Shown piece by piece: positions 1-7,947 of a stretch of DNA of 46,347 nt. The translations under genes were made by a program, and so were the position numbers. Location: the NCBI RefSeq assembly GCF_001037465.1, contig NZ_LFCV01000128.1, positions 1-46,347 of the forward strand, given 5' to 3'. Each line of letters begins with the position of its first letter. Positions within the stretch are counted from its first letter, which is position 1. This stretch comes from Xenorhabdus khoisanae (GTDB lineage: Bacteria; Pseudomonadota; Gammaproteobacteria; Enterobacterales; Enterobacteriaceae). The notes under the pieces were generated by a model. The model saw only the letters and a list, made by a program, of their open reading frames with translations. It did no database searches and was not told the DNA's origin.

Positions 1-349
1 GTTTGGTAGAAACCCAAAAATTGGCGGCTGGGGCATGGTCAAAATCTATTATTGGTCGGGTGAACAGTAGAGGGACATTTGCAAGCTGTAATAAACCCGG
101 GACGTATCTCATTGCTATTGATGATTCTACAACTGTACCAGATTTTCCCAAAGTAAACGGTGTGCCAATTTATAGTTATGGCATGATGATTGTTACAGTA
201 GGCGATCCATGTATTTCACAATTATATATATCACATCGCGGACATGTTGCTGTTCGACAATCATGGAATTCAGGTGAAGAGTATCAAGAGTGGTTTGTGC
301 AATATAGTTCTGCAAATAAGCCATCTGCTGCAGATATTGGGGCATTTTC
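1..349 (+). repeat. Left arm of the inverted repeat bounding the fibre cassette
   Basis: Bases 1-349 are the reverse complement of 3672-4020 (paired positions sum to 4021). I found no mismatch when comparing by eye, and the encoded residues are identical. The first difference is at base 350 (A against G). The arm runs off the left edge: base 1 falls just inside one half of a recombinase crossover site whose full copy is at 4010-4035. The identity of long coding arms suggests recent or continuing exchange between them. Confidence 0.9.
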
Positions 350-1271
350 AAGCTCAGGTGGAAAAGTGTCAGGAATCATCCATGCCGACAATTGGATTAT
401 GGGAAAAGAATTATGGGAACGTGACCCTAACAGTGGTAAAGAAGAACGTGCCTATAGCCCGTTTAATAAACCATCCGCGAGTGACATAGGAGCTATAGCC
501 AACCATGAACTAGCTTTTCTTGGTAATGGTGGCAAGTTTCAAGATTGTTTATTGAGCGGTTTCTATAAAGTCGGAATAGCAGATATCGCTACTGTTGCTG
601 ATGCTCCTACTCGATTTTACGGTTATGGCATCCTAGAGGTACAGAATAGTAATGGTGTTGTTTCCCAACGCTACATTTCTCATACTGGACAGGTAGCTGT
701 ACGTCAATCGTGGAGTGATGGTGGTGAATGGTTAGGGTGGAATGTGGTTTATTCATCTACATTTAAACCCACAGCTGCTGATGTTGGTGCATTCCCTATA
801 ACCGGCGGAAAGGTAAATGGTGATATAGGAACAAAAGGAAAATTAATTTTAGGAGAAACAGATAATAGTTTATTAAAAATTTATTCACATAATACAGCAC
901 ACTCACCAATATATCTTTATACATTCGGGGATCTACACACTGGAGGTTCACGACATGCCATATTGGAAGCAGCAGATGATAAAGGATGGTTATGGTATAG
1001 CACCAGATTAACTTCTGATCAAATCGAATTTAAAGTTAATGGTAAAATTATTCCTAATGATTATAGTAATTTTGATGCTCGTTATGTTCAGGATATTAGA
1101 TTTGGCTCTGTGGAACATTCAGCAATTTGGAAAGGTTATGGCTTTTCTGATACTCCACCGTATGTAATTACTGCTATAGTTAATGATGGGAATAACGAGC
1201 CGGATACTACTTCACGCCGTCCACTACAAAAACTTATCAATGGAACTTGGTATAATATTGGAGCTTTATAA
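1..1271 (+). CDS. Alternative (silent) tail-fibre C-terminal module, partial
   Basis: This frame is open to the left edge and has no start of its own; a TTG at base 3 lies inside a segment coding for the same residues as the minus-strand fibre. Residues 1-115 match that fibre exactly (identical DNA for bases 1-349, inverted at 3672-4020). A diverged second copy of the same module follows (about residues 150-270), then a distal domain related to, but different from, the other fibre (SHNTAHSPIYLYTFGDLHTG). Like Sv' of the phage Mu G segment, it should be expressed only after inversion fuses it to the constant N-terminus at 4021-4720. Its stop overlaps the next start as TAATG, the same junction as in the active fibre/chaperone pair. 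The fibre identity is firm; the silent status is inferred. Confidence 0.85.
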   Translation, partial: LVETQKLAAGAWSKSIIGRVNSRGTFASCNKPGTYLIAIDDSTTVPDFPKVNGVPIYSYGMMIVTVGDPCISQLYISHRGHVAVRQSWNSGEEYQEWFVQYSSANKPSAADIGAFSSSGGKVSGIIHADNWIMGKELWERDPNSGKEERAYSPFNKPSASDIGAIANHELAFLGNGGKFQDCLLSGFYKVGIADIATVADAPTRFYGYGILEVQNSNGVVSQRYISHTGQVAVRQSWSDGGEWLGWNVVYSSTFKPTAADVGAFPITGGKVNGDIGTKGKLILGETDNSLLKIYSHNTAHSPIYLYTFGDLHTGGSRHAILEAADDKGWLWYSTRLTSDQIEFKVNGKIIPNDYSNFDARYVQDIRFGSVEHSAIWKGYGFSDTPPYVITAIVNDGNNEPDTTSRRPLQKLINGTWYNIGAL

Positions 1272-1801
1272 TGTTACATTTAAAAAATTTTTCCAGATAT
1301 TCACCAGATACTGATGAAGAGAAAAAAATTGAACTTGAATTCCAAGCTATCTTCTATCGAAGCGAAAATGGTGATGATTGGTATAAAGATCTTCTACTAT
1401 TTAAAGAAGAGACTTATAAAATAAAATATGATACCAATAATGTGATATGTTCAATAAGCAAAAAAGCTTCAACTATATGTCCAGAAGCCGGTAGTGTTGT
1501 TGAATTAGAGTATTTACCTGATGATGTAGACATTTCAGGAAATTGGCAATATATAAATGGTGATATTGTTCAACGTAAATATGAAAAAAATGAATTAATA
1601 ATTCAAGCTAAAAAGAAGAAGCAGGAATTATTAAGCGAAGCTAATTTTATAATTCTCCCTCTTCAAGATGCTGTAGACTTGGCTATAGAAACAGAACAGG
1701 AAATGACAGCCTTGACAGAGTGGAAAAGTTATCGGGTGATGATCAATAGAATTGATTGTTCTTTTGCACCAGATATTAAATGGCCAAAAAAACCAAACTA
1801 A
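1271..1801 (+). CDS. Tail fibre assembly chaperone (Tfa), alternative copy
   Basis: A 176-residue protein of the phage tail-fibre assembly family (Mu gpU, lambda Tfa, P2 gpG type). The diagnostic part is the C-terminus, where LTEWKSYRVMINRID is followed by a DIKWPKKP ending, as in many Tfa proteins. Such proteins help fold and trimerise the distal fibre and often remain specific for it. The start overlaps the stop of the upstream fibre module (TAATG), so the two are translated together. It faces the other Tfa gene at 1833-2450, giving the convergent fibre-Tfa / Tfa-fibre layout of an invertible host-range cassette. It is probably silent in the present orientation. Confidence 0.8.
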   Translation: MLHLKNFSRYSPDTDEEKKIELEFQAIFYRSENGDDWYKDLLLFKEETYKIKYDTNNVICSISKKASTICPEAGSVVELEYLPDDVDISGNWQYINGDIVQRKYEKNELIIQAKKKKQELLSEANFIILPLQDAVDLAIETEQEMTALTEWKSYRVMINRIDCSFAPDIKWPKKPN

Positions 1802-1810
1802 AATTATTAA

Positions 1811-1827
1811 AGGGGCATTAAGCCCCT
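1811..1827. terminator. Hairpin between convergent Tfa genes
   Basis: A 6-bp stem AGGGGC / GCCCCT with a 5-base loop sits in the 31-bp gap between the two convergent assembly genes. U-runs are weak on both sides, so it is a plausible but modest bidirectional terminator at the centre of the invertible segment. Confidence 0.4.
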
Positions 1828-1832
1828 GATTA

Positions 1833-2450
1833 TTATTCTGGTTTTTTAGGCCAATTAAATTCTTTACTATCTGAAATATCAAGATCAATCAATTTAATAC
1901 TATAAACTTCCCATTCTCTCAATAGTGAAATTTCTTCCTTTGAAGCCATATCAAGTCGAACTTTACGTTCCAATTGAATAATTCGTTGTTCAGCTTCATG
2001 TAACAAAGATTGTTTTTGATTTTCTATTTGTTGTAGATCATTTTTTTGTTTTTCATCAAAATCCGTCATCCATTGTTTGCCATCCCATTTATCAAATGAA
2101 GTTTTAGGCTTTAATAGAGTCAATTCAGAAGGTAACTCTCCAATTGATTGTATTTTATGGGACTGCCGGGTTTTAATATGATAAACAGTTTTTCCACGAT
2201 AGTCTGGCACATTAATCCATGACTTTTCATCCTTACTGCGACAAACAGCAATATCAGCGGAGTCTGGTAATTCAGGTGCATCTAAATAAGCGCCAGCAGA
2301 TAAACCGACACCAATGACAGTACGCTCCATATCGGCAAAAATATATTCTCTTGTTTCAGTATTAGCCCGATAAACCATTACCCAGCCATTAGAAGTTGCA
2401 AAACCATTTTTATCAAATTTTGGCGTTTTAATATCTGTTGTATATTTCAT
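1833..2450 (-). CDS. Tail fibre assembly chaperone (Tfa), active orientation
   Basis: A 205-residue Tfa-family protein. It ends with the family signature LLREWEVYSIKLIDLDI and then FNWPKKPE. A Q/E-rich stretch at about residues 140-175 (EKQKNDLQQIENQ) looks like coiled coil. It differs clearly from the 176-residue copy at 1271-1801, as expected if each chaperone is matched to its own distal fibre. The start ATG overlaps the fibre stop (TAATG), the same join as in the opposing pair. Confidence 0.8.
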   Translation of the reverse strand: MKYTTDIKTPKFDKNGFATSNGWVMVYRANTETREYIFADMERTVIGVGLSAGAYLDAPELPDSADIAVCRSKDEKSWINVPDYRGKTVYHIKTRQSHKIQSIGELPSELTLLKPKTSFDKWDGKQWMTDFDEKQKNDLQQIENQKQSLLHEAEQRIIQLERKVRLDMASKEEISLLREWEVYSIKLIDLDISDSKEFNWPKKPE

Positions 2451-4720
2451 TATGCTGCTCTCACTATATATAAAAATGCGATATTACGGGGGCGAGTGCT
2501 AAACCACCAAGAAGCCCACCCAAACGATTTTAATGCTGCGGTAGAAACTGTTCCGGGTATACCTGAGTCGTTGTTTCCACCAGGTATTGGTACATTATTC
2601 GGCGCTTTTGCTGTATTTGGTTGTGACTGTGTTGTGAAATCGGCATTATCAAAAGGAATACCAATAGCCTCTGCATGAACTCCATGGGAATCATTCCCTG
2701 CATAATCAAGTATTGCTGTTCTTATTAGTGTGGGTGATTGATAACTGAGTAAACCACGACCATTGTCAATCCCACGTCCATTGTCCCAAGCTCGAATAAA
2801 TTCACCACGCAAATCAGGAACAATTCCAGAAGGATATGCCATTGCTAACTTAGGATATTGGTTTTTATCAAAAGACTGACCATTACACTCAAAATAACCC
2901 TCGGGTGGGTTTGCATGAGACCACGGTAAAGGAACTCCCACGGGAATATTTTGTTGATGGTGCTGTAAATAACGATTGTCAAAGTTACCATAATCGTTAG
3001 GTAACATTTTTCCATTTACTGCAAATTGAATTTCATTATTAGTAGTCCTCTGGCTATACCAAAACCATCCTTTATCATCTGCTGCCTCTAATATGGCATG
3101 TCGTGTGCCTCCAGTATGTAAGTCCCCGAATGTATAGAGAAATATTGGTGAATTTGCCGTATTATGTGAAGAGATTTTTAATGAACTATTACTATTTGCA
3201 CCAACAAGTAAATTTCCTTTTGTTCCTATATCTCCATTACGCGTATTAAATACAATCCTCGTTTCATTATCTGTGGCGGCTTTTAACCCTATACCATACC
3301 ATGATCTAATTTCCAAATTGTTACCTTCGAAACTAGCTGCATCTTTTGTACCACCCCAAATACCATGATCTTCATTGCCGATACAAACATTAGATTTTGC
3401 TAATAATTTTTCGGCATTGATAGAACCTTGTGTTCCAATATGACCATTACGGGGATTGAAAAAAATTCGTGTTTGATCATCTAAACTTGATTTCAAACCA
3501 ATGCCGTACCAAGATCTAATTTCTACATTATTTCCCTCGAAACTAGCATTATCAACCGGGCTAATATTTATTCCGTGACGTTCTCCCGTAGTTTCCTCAC
3601 CAAGATTTAAGGCAGTTTTTGTCCAAAATTTATCAGCATATACCTCACCATCAACTTTCCCACCAGTTATCGAAAATGCCCCAATATCTGCAGCAGATGG
3701 CTTATTTGCAGAACTATATTGCACAAACCACTCTTGATACTCTTCACCTGAATTCCATGATTGTCGAACAGCAACATGTCCGCGATGTGATATATATAAT
3801 TGTGAAATACATGGATCGCCTACTGTAACAATCATCATGCCATAACTATAAATTGGCACACCGTTTACTTTGGGAAAATCTGGTACAGTTGTAGAATCAT
3901 CAATAGCAATGAGATACGTCCCGGGTTTATTACAGCTTGCAAATGTCCCTCTACTGTTCACCCGACCAATAATAGATTTTGACCATGCCCCAGCCGCCAA
4001 TTTTTGGGTTTCTACCAAACCGAGGTTTTTTATAAACTCATCTTTGTTTGGAATATCCGCACCATTCTTGTTTTTTTCCAGACGAGTATTGGCATTATTA
4101 TCCGCCGCCTTAGCCAAATCATATGCCGCCTTCACCGCTTTCGGTGTTGCCGCATGTGTTTCGCTATTGCTATCCACCGCGCTGCTCAGGATCACAAATC
4201 CCTTTTCTTTCAGCGTTGCATCAGGGTGGTTACGGCTATTCGCGTGTTTCTCTATGGAATCATCCACATACTCACGCGTCGCCAGAATCACAGATGGATC
4301 AACTTTCAATGTCACCGAATCCGCGCTGCTGACAATCAGAATCATGCGAATAGTCTGGGTTCGGCCGGAACCTTCCTGCAACTGGGGCTTGTAGGTTTCC
4401 GCGCAGTTACCCACGGCAATCAGGATGCCGTCTTTGTCAAACAGGCCGATTTCACGGATCCACCAGCCACCTTCGTTTTCAGGGATGACCTGTTCCGCAA
4501 TGATTTGGTTGGTGTTTTTAGGATCAATGCTCAGCGTGTTAATCGCGGCACGACGTTTTTCGTTAATCAGTTTGGTTTGTTTGGTATCTGGCGTCGGCAG
4601 GCTGCCACCACCATCACCAACGGCCATATGGGTAATTTCAATTTTTGTACCCAATGCCGCAGCATTTGCCAACTTATCTGCACCTAACTGTGTCAGCAGC
4701 GCAAAAAATTTGGTACTCAT
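2450..4720 (-). CDS. H: Phage tail fibre protein H, receptor-binding
   Basis: A 756-residue P2 gpH-type side tail fibre. Residues 1 to about 160 form the conserved baseplate-attachment region (MSTKFFALLTQLGADKLANA, GGWWIREIGLFD). About 160-233 is a helical linker. From about 234 the protein is encoded inside the invertible segment. Two tandem copies of a module with the core SFEGNN(V/L)EIRSWYGIGLK follow. The tip, from about residue 590, is a phage collar-type domain (GVPLPWSHANPPEGYFECNG, then PDLRGEFIRAWDNGRG). It recognises the target cell surface. The start overlaps the gene I stop (ATGA). The DNA-inversion site falls inside the coding frame at residues of about 229-237. Confidence 0.88.
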   Translation of the reverse strand: MSTKFFALLTQLGADKLANAAALGTKIEITHMAVGDGGGSLPTPDTKQTKLINEKRRAAINTLSIDPKNTNQIIAEQVIPENEGGWWIREIGLFDKDGILIAVGNCAETYKPQLQEGSGRTQTIRMILIVSSADSVTLKVDPSVILATREYVDDSIEKHANSRNHPDATLKEKGFVILSSAVDSNSETHAATPKAVKAAYDLAKAADNNANTRLEKNKNGADIPNKDEFIKNLGLVETQKLAAGAWSKSIIGRVNSRGTFASCNKPGTYLIAIDDSTTVPDFPKVNGVPIYSYGMMIVTVGDPCISQLYISHRGHVAVRQSWNSGEEYQEWFVQYSSANKPSAADIGAFSITGGKVDGEVYADKFWTKTALNLGEETTGERHGINISPVDNASFEGNNVEIRSWYGIGLKSSLDDQTRIFFNPRNGHIGTQGSINAEKLLAKSNVCIGNEDHGIWGGTKDAASFEGNNLEIRSWYGIGLKAATDNETRIVFNTRNGDIGTKGNLLVGANSNSSLKISSHNTANSPIFLYTFGDLHTGGTRHAILEAADDKGWFWYSQRTTNNEIQFAVNGKMLPNDYGNFDNRYLQHHQQNIPVGVPLPWSHANPPEGYFECNGQSFDKNQYPKLAMAYPSGIVPDLRGEFIRAWDNGRGIDNGRGLLSYQSPTLIRTAILDYAGNDSHGVHAEAIGIPFDNADFTTQSQPNTAKAPNNVPIPGGNNDSGIPGTVSTAALKSFGWASWWFSTRPRNIAFLYIVRAA
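3672..4020 (-). repeat. Right arm of the inverted repeat bounding the fibre cassette
   Basis: Exact inverted copy of bases 1-349, lying inside the tail fibre gene. It codes for the first variable-side module, which both fibre versions therefore share. It abuts the crossover site at 4010-4035. Confidence 0.9.
4010..4035. other. Hin/Gin-family DNA invertase crossover site
   Basis: This 26-bp site has the 12-2-12 layout of serine-invertase sites. The left half is TTCTACCAAACC, the central dinucleotide is GA, and the right half is GGTTTTTTATAA. Both halves end in AAACC/GGTTT at the centre, as in gix, cix and hix sites. It sits exactly at the inner edge of the long inverted repeat and keeps the fibre frame open. 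The partner half-site is at bases 1-11; the rest is off the left edge, where an invertase gene would be expected. Confidence 0.75.
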
Positions 4721-5325
4721 GATCTAATCCTCATGTCATCTATAATATGTACGCCCGCGCCCACAACTTCTGAGCCGGATACTGTTACTTGTTCCGGGAA
4801 ATAAGGGTAAACTGTCAGTTCGTCACCACTGTATGTCGCCGCTGAATAGTGATATTCACCACGTGTATCCAGGTTGATGTCCAACCCAATCAGATGTCGG
4901 CTCACTGGCTTGGCATCAAAAATCAGGTTTTCCAGTTCCTCGAACATTTCATGGGTGATGCCGTTTTCCAGTACGCCAATATCCAATCGGAAGGTGCCCG
5001 GAGCATCGTTGGTCTGCCACCATTCTTTTACGCGGATGAGATACCCCAGCGGTTCAACGACCCGCCGAATCGCACCAATCGTTCCTTTATGTTTATGCAG
5101 GAACAATGAACTTTTGATCACTTCCCTTTTGGTGCTCTCAGACCAACGTTCGTCCCAGCGATCGACTGACCATGCCCATGCCAGATAAGGCAGAAGTGAA
5201 GCCGGGCAAGTGTCCGGGTTCCACAGTTCACGTAGCGGAACCTTGACCTTTTGCAACTGAGCACAGGCTTTGGCCGCCGCAAGTTCTAGCTGGGTTGAGC
5301 CCACCGGCAGAAGGCGATCATTCAT
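4717..5325 (-). CDS. I: Phage tail protein I (baseplate)
   Basis: A 202-residue P2 gpI-family protein that links baseplate and fibre attachment. The family core is plain: LRELWNPDTCPASLLPYLAW, WAWSVDRWDERW, then HKHKGTIGAIRRVVEPLGY and a WW pair. It lies in the P2 order V-W-J-I-H, overlapping J by 8 bp at its start and H by 4 bp (ATGA) at its end. This indicates one polycistronic late transcript. Length is close to P2 gpI, with a somewhat extended C-terminus. Confidence 0.9.
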   Translation of the reverse strand: MNDRLLPVGSTQLELAAAKACAQLQKVKVPLRELWNPDTCPASLLPYLAWAWSVDRWDERWSESTKREVIKSSLFLHKHKGTIGAIRRVVEPLGYLIRVKEWWQTNDAPGTFRLDIGVLENGITHEMFEELENLIFDAKPVSRHLIGLDINLDTRGEYHYSAATYSGDELTVYPYFPEQVTVSGSEVVGAGVHIIDDMRIRS

Positions 5326-6226
5326 CCGAGCCTCCCATCGTCAATGTAGTCTTGGTGCAGTAAGAAGCCTGAGTTTTATCCAGCACCACGTCTTTTAACG
5401 GTGCTTTCAGTTCTACACGCTGGATACCTTCTACATGCAGTGCGGCATAAATCGCCGACAAACGAATGTCACGCCCCAGACGATGTTGCGCTTCAACATA
5501 GCGTTTTAGTTTTTGTTCAGCCGCCTTGCGGATAGGCTCTGATTCCGGTGTCGGGAAAATGTACAGCACCGCATCAATTTCATATTCCACAATATTCGCT
5601 GACTGAACTTTCAGGCGATCGGCCACTGGACGCACGTTTTCGTCGTTCAATGCCTTTTCGACTTTCTCCAATAACTCTTTCGAAGCAACACCCTTGTCTT
5701 CACGGGACATAATTGTCACGGTGACGTTAGCCGGCGATGGGCTGATTGCTGAGGCATCCGCGACACGACCATCTGCACTGCGGGCATGGTATTCATAAGC
5801 ACCGACCGGACCGGCTACGCTCAAGCCTTCAAAAGCCTGTGGAATGCGCACACGGTAGTCGTTGTCAGACTCCATCACCGCAGGGGTTGGTGGTACGGTG
5901 GAGTTATCCGCAGGACGCAAGATCATGCGGGGTACGTTATTATTCGCACCCAATTGATCCAAATCTCTGCCTGTCGAATAGGCCACCATCACGGCCCGAG
6001 CTGCTTCATTAACCCGTTGGCGTAAGAGCAGTTCACGATAAACGTTCTCTTCCAGCAACTTGACCAAAGGTTCGGACTCCAGTTGCAAGGTACGAGCGAT
6101 GGCCTCTTGCTGATCTTCTGGGTAGAGCGAGATCAACCCTTTTTTGCGCTCTTCCAGCAGTTGTTCATAATCCAGTGGCTCAACCACATCCGGTGGTGGC
6201 AACTGGCTTAAATCGATTGTTGGCAT
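5318..6226 (-). CDS. J: Baseplate assembly protein J
   Basis: A 302-residue P2 gpJ-family (baseplate J-like) protein, the same length as P2 gpJ. It begins MPTIDLSQLPPPDVVEPLDY and carries the family's central core (GRDLDQLGANNNVPR, then VRIPQAFEGLSVAGPVGAYE). gpJ forms the wedge of the contractile-tail baseplate with gpW and gpI. The start lies 3 bp past the W stop and the end overlaps I. I see no frameshift or truncation, so the baseplate set looks functional. Confidence 0.93.
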   Translation of the reverse strand: MPTIDLSQLPPPDVVEPLDYEQLLEERKKGLISLYPEDQQEAIARTLQLESEPLVKLLEENVYRELLLRQRVNEAARAVMVAYSTGRDLDQLGANNNVPRMILRPADNSTVPPTPAVMESDNDYRVRIPQAFEGLSVAGPVGAYEYHARSADGRVADASAISPSPANVTVTIMSREDKGVASKELLEKVEKALNDENVRPVADRLKVQSANIVEYEIDAVLYIFPTPESEPIRKAAEQKLKRYVEAQHRLGRDIRLSAIYAALHVEGIQRVELKAPLKDVVLDKTQASYCTKTTLTMGGSDE

Positions 6227-6229
6227 TGC

Positions 6230-6571
6230 TTACCTCACCGGAATCGAAAGTGAAAATTCTTTGGCGGATTGATGATAAGTACCCGTAATATCCACCACCA
6301 TTCTGCCGTCCTGTAGGGTTTCCATCGTGATGGACGTCAGCGTCACACGTGGCTCCCAACGACTGATTGCGGTATAGCTGGCAGCCATAACCTGAAGCCG
6401 GAGCGCCGAGTTCTGTGGCCAGTCGATCAGTTCCGGTAGTAAAGAGCCGTAGGTGCGACGTGCAATACGGCTGCCCACCGGGGTTAATAAAATATCGCTG
6501 ACGGATTGCCGGACATGAGCCAGATCTGTCAACTCCCGGCCCGTCAGCCGGTTCATTCCCAGATACATCAT
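6230..6571 (-). CDS. W: Baseplate wedge protein W (gp25-like)
   Basis: A 113-residue P2 gpW / T4 gp25-like lysozyme-fold wedge component, close to the usual 115. Typical stretches are LTPVGSRIARRTYGSLLPEL and the ITGTYH segment near the C-terminus. The start overlaps the V stop by 4 bp. A longer frame on the same strand (6180-6671) is a shadow. Confidence 0.92.
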   Translation of the reverse strand: MMYLGMNRLTGRELTDLAHVRQSVSDILLTPVGSRIARRTYGSLLPELIDWPQNSALRLQVMAASYTAISRWEPRVTLTSITMETLQDGRMVVDITGTYHQSAKEFSLSIPVR

Positions 6572-7203
6572 ACGGGGCCTCCTGATGTGTCACCGCCTGA
6601 CCTGATGCCGGTGTGTTTATGAGAATCCACGACCACGCCGTTGGAACTGAATGTGCCTCCGGTGTGTTCAATATTGCCCGTCATTTTGCCGCCATTGCGC
6701 ACAATCAAGTTGCCTGTGCTCATTAGCTGCGTACAGATGACTTCCGGTGTATCCAGCGTAATTCGGGTGCTGGCGACACAGGTGATTTCCGGCGCGGTAA
6801 TATGGACGGAATCCGATGCAGTCACTGTCGCGGTTTTGATGCCAGTCACAGTCAATGCGCCGGATTGCGGTTCATACTCCATTACGGCACCGTCCGGAAA
6901 CTCAATATGTGTCGCTTCAGGTGATGTTGATGGAGCCGGAAACCCATCTGAAAAAATCGCAGGCAATACAAAGGCGGTGGTCAGTTCTCCGCCTATGGAC
7001 AGTAATAAAACCTGCTCACCGACACTGGGCGCCCACCATGTGCGGGAGTTTCCCGCTCTGGATGTCAACCAGTGCAGCCAGTTGGTTTCAAGATTGCCTG
7101 TCGCGACCCGGCACATTCCCTTTGTGGTGTCCACTTGGGTAATGACGCCTGTTCGGATCAGGTTGCGCAATAAGCGCATCAGTTCAGTCAGTTGTGTGTT
7201 CAT
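6568..7203 (-). CDS. V: Baseplate spike protein V
   Basis: A 211-residue protein, the same length as P2 gpV, the membrane-piercing spike at the tip of the tail tube. It shows an OB-fold N-terminal part (LTSRAGNSRTWWAPSVGEQV, VGEQVLLLSIGGEL), the IEFPDGAVMEYEP strand, then the beta-helix (ITLDTPEVICT, GNIEHTGGTFSSNG). It ends in a tip with a SHKHTG motif, whose His residues bind iron in P2. The ATG at 7203 matches the family start, yet no Shine-Dalgarno sequence is visible upstream. It opens the V-W-J-I-H operon. Confidence 0.93.
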   Translation of the reverse strand: MNTQLTELMRLLRNLIRTGVITQVDTTKGMCRVATGNLETNWLHWLTSRAGNSRTWWAPSVGEQVLLLSIGGELTTAFVLPAIFSDGFPAPSTSPEATHIEFPDGAVMEYEPQSGALTVTGIKTATVTASDSVHITAPEITCVASTRITLDTPEVICTQLMSTGNLIVRNGGKMTGNIEHTGGTFSSNGVVVDSHKHTGIRSGGDTSGGPV

Positions 7204-7248
7204 GACGTAAGAATGCCATGAAAAAGCAGGCCAGACATTAAACCGGGA

Positions 7249-7268
7249 TTGTAAGAGACAACATACAA
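7249..7268. promoter_or_regulatory. P2-type Ogr/delta activator box upstream of V
   Basis: Perfect TTGT-N12-ACAA dyad, the site bound by zinc-finger late activators of the P2 Ogr / P4 delta family. In P2 the box is centred near -55 of each late promoter. Here the centre is about 55 bp upstream of the V ATG, which would put the transcript start almost on the start codon. Confidence 0.65.
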
Positions 7269-7302
7269 ATACAGCGATAAAGTCTTTTTAAATCAATAAA
7301 AT

Positions 7303-7335
7303 AAAAGCCTTCCTTCAGAATGAAAAAAGGCTTTT
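7303..7335 (-). terminator. Rho-independent terminator after the lysis genes
   Basis: Nine-bp stem (AAAAGCCTT / AAGGCTTTT) with a 15-base loop. Read on the minus strand it ends GGCTTTTATTTTATT. It lies 45 bp downstream of the Rz stop and separates the X-holin-Rz unit from the V operon. Confidence 0.75.
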
Positions 7336-7380
7336 CGCTATCTTTTGAATGGAACTGAAAGGCATTAAGACAACATGCGA

Positions 7381-7884
7381 TCATTCTGGCTTACACTGCC
7401 GGACAACATCACGCACATACTGTTGCAAGTAGTCTAATTTGGCTTGATCGCCGATGATCCCGGCTCGGATATCGTAAATAGTGCGTCCAGCTTTTGCAGT
7501 GAGTTCGACTTGGGTTCCATCGCCCACGCTGCGGGTGCCGGTATCTCGGTTTTGGGTGAGCTGACAGGTAGCAAGGTTGGCGGCGGCGATTTGCACCCGC
7601 CGATGACCAGCAGCAATGTCAGCACGTAGAACCGAATTTTCTTCGGTGACATGAGCTAATTTCCCTGAATAATATTCATCCAATTCTGCAACCCGATTTT
7701 GTGCAGTTTTCATTTGTTGGATGGCAGCCAGTGTTTCTGAACTCGCTTTTTGGTTAATGGCAACGAGCTGTGCAGCATGTTGTTGTTTCAAATTGGTTAT
7801 TTCATTCAGAAACAAGGAACGATGCCCCCACCAACCAAGATTAATGCCAATTATCAAGCTCACAATTAAAGGCATTTTTTTCAT
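7381..7884 (-). CDS. Inner-membrane spanin subunit Rz (LysB-like)
   Basis: A 167-residue Rz-type i-spanin that helps disrupt the outer membrane at the end of lysis. It has a short cytoplasmic start, an uncleaved signal anchor (MPLIVSLIIGINLGWWG), and a long periplasmic helix rich in Q/A/E (coiled coil, about residues 30-100). The frame extends upstream to a TTG at 7929, but I prefer the ATG at 7884. It is preceded by GGGGATAGG and gives the usual N-terminus, whereas the extra residues come from short tandem repeats (LGIGTLGIGT). It encloses the Rz1 gene in another frame. The holin stop is just upstream. Confidence 0.82.
   Translation of the reverse strand: MKKMPLIVSLIIGINLGWWGHRSLFLNEITNLKQQHAAQLVAINQKASSETLAAIQQMKTAQNRVAELDEYYSGKLAHVTEENSVLRADIAAGHRRVQIAAANLATCQLTQNRDTGTRSVGDGTQVELTAKAGRTIYDIRAGIIGDQAKLDYLQQYVRDVVRQCKPE
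7434..7652 (-). CDS. Outer-membrane spanin lipoprotein Rz1, nested inside Rz
   Basis: A 72-residue frame wholly inside Rz in a different register. It starts MSPKKIRFYVLTLLLVIGGC, a lipoprotein signal peptide with a lipobox (VIGG before Cys20). The mature part is proline-rich near its start (SPPPTLLPVSSP), as in phage Rz1 o-spanins. Nesting of Rz1 within Rz is the classic spanin arrangement, so this out-of-frame ORF should be kept. The partner would bridge the envelope through the periplasmic C-terminus of Rz. Confidence 0.82.
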   Translation of the reverse strand: MSPKKIRFYVLTLLLVIGGCKSPPPTLLPVSSPKTEIPAPAAWAMEPKSNSLQKLDALFTISEPGSSAIKPN

Positions 7885-7947
7885 CGTACCTATCCCCAAC
7901 GTACCTATTCCCAACTTAATTCCCAACAAATTTGTTCAGCCTCCTGG

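Noticed and set aside
3870-4687. Long plus-strand frames (174 and 227 codons) opposite the tail fibre gene
   Set aside because: They are antisense to the well-supported constant part of gene H, show no domain, and are Cys/Arg/His-rich as typical shadow frames.
6180-6671. 163-codon minus-strand frame overlapping W
   Set aside because: It overlaps V, W and J in another register; those three match P2 proteins at full length.
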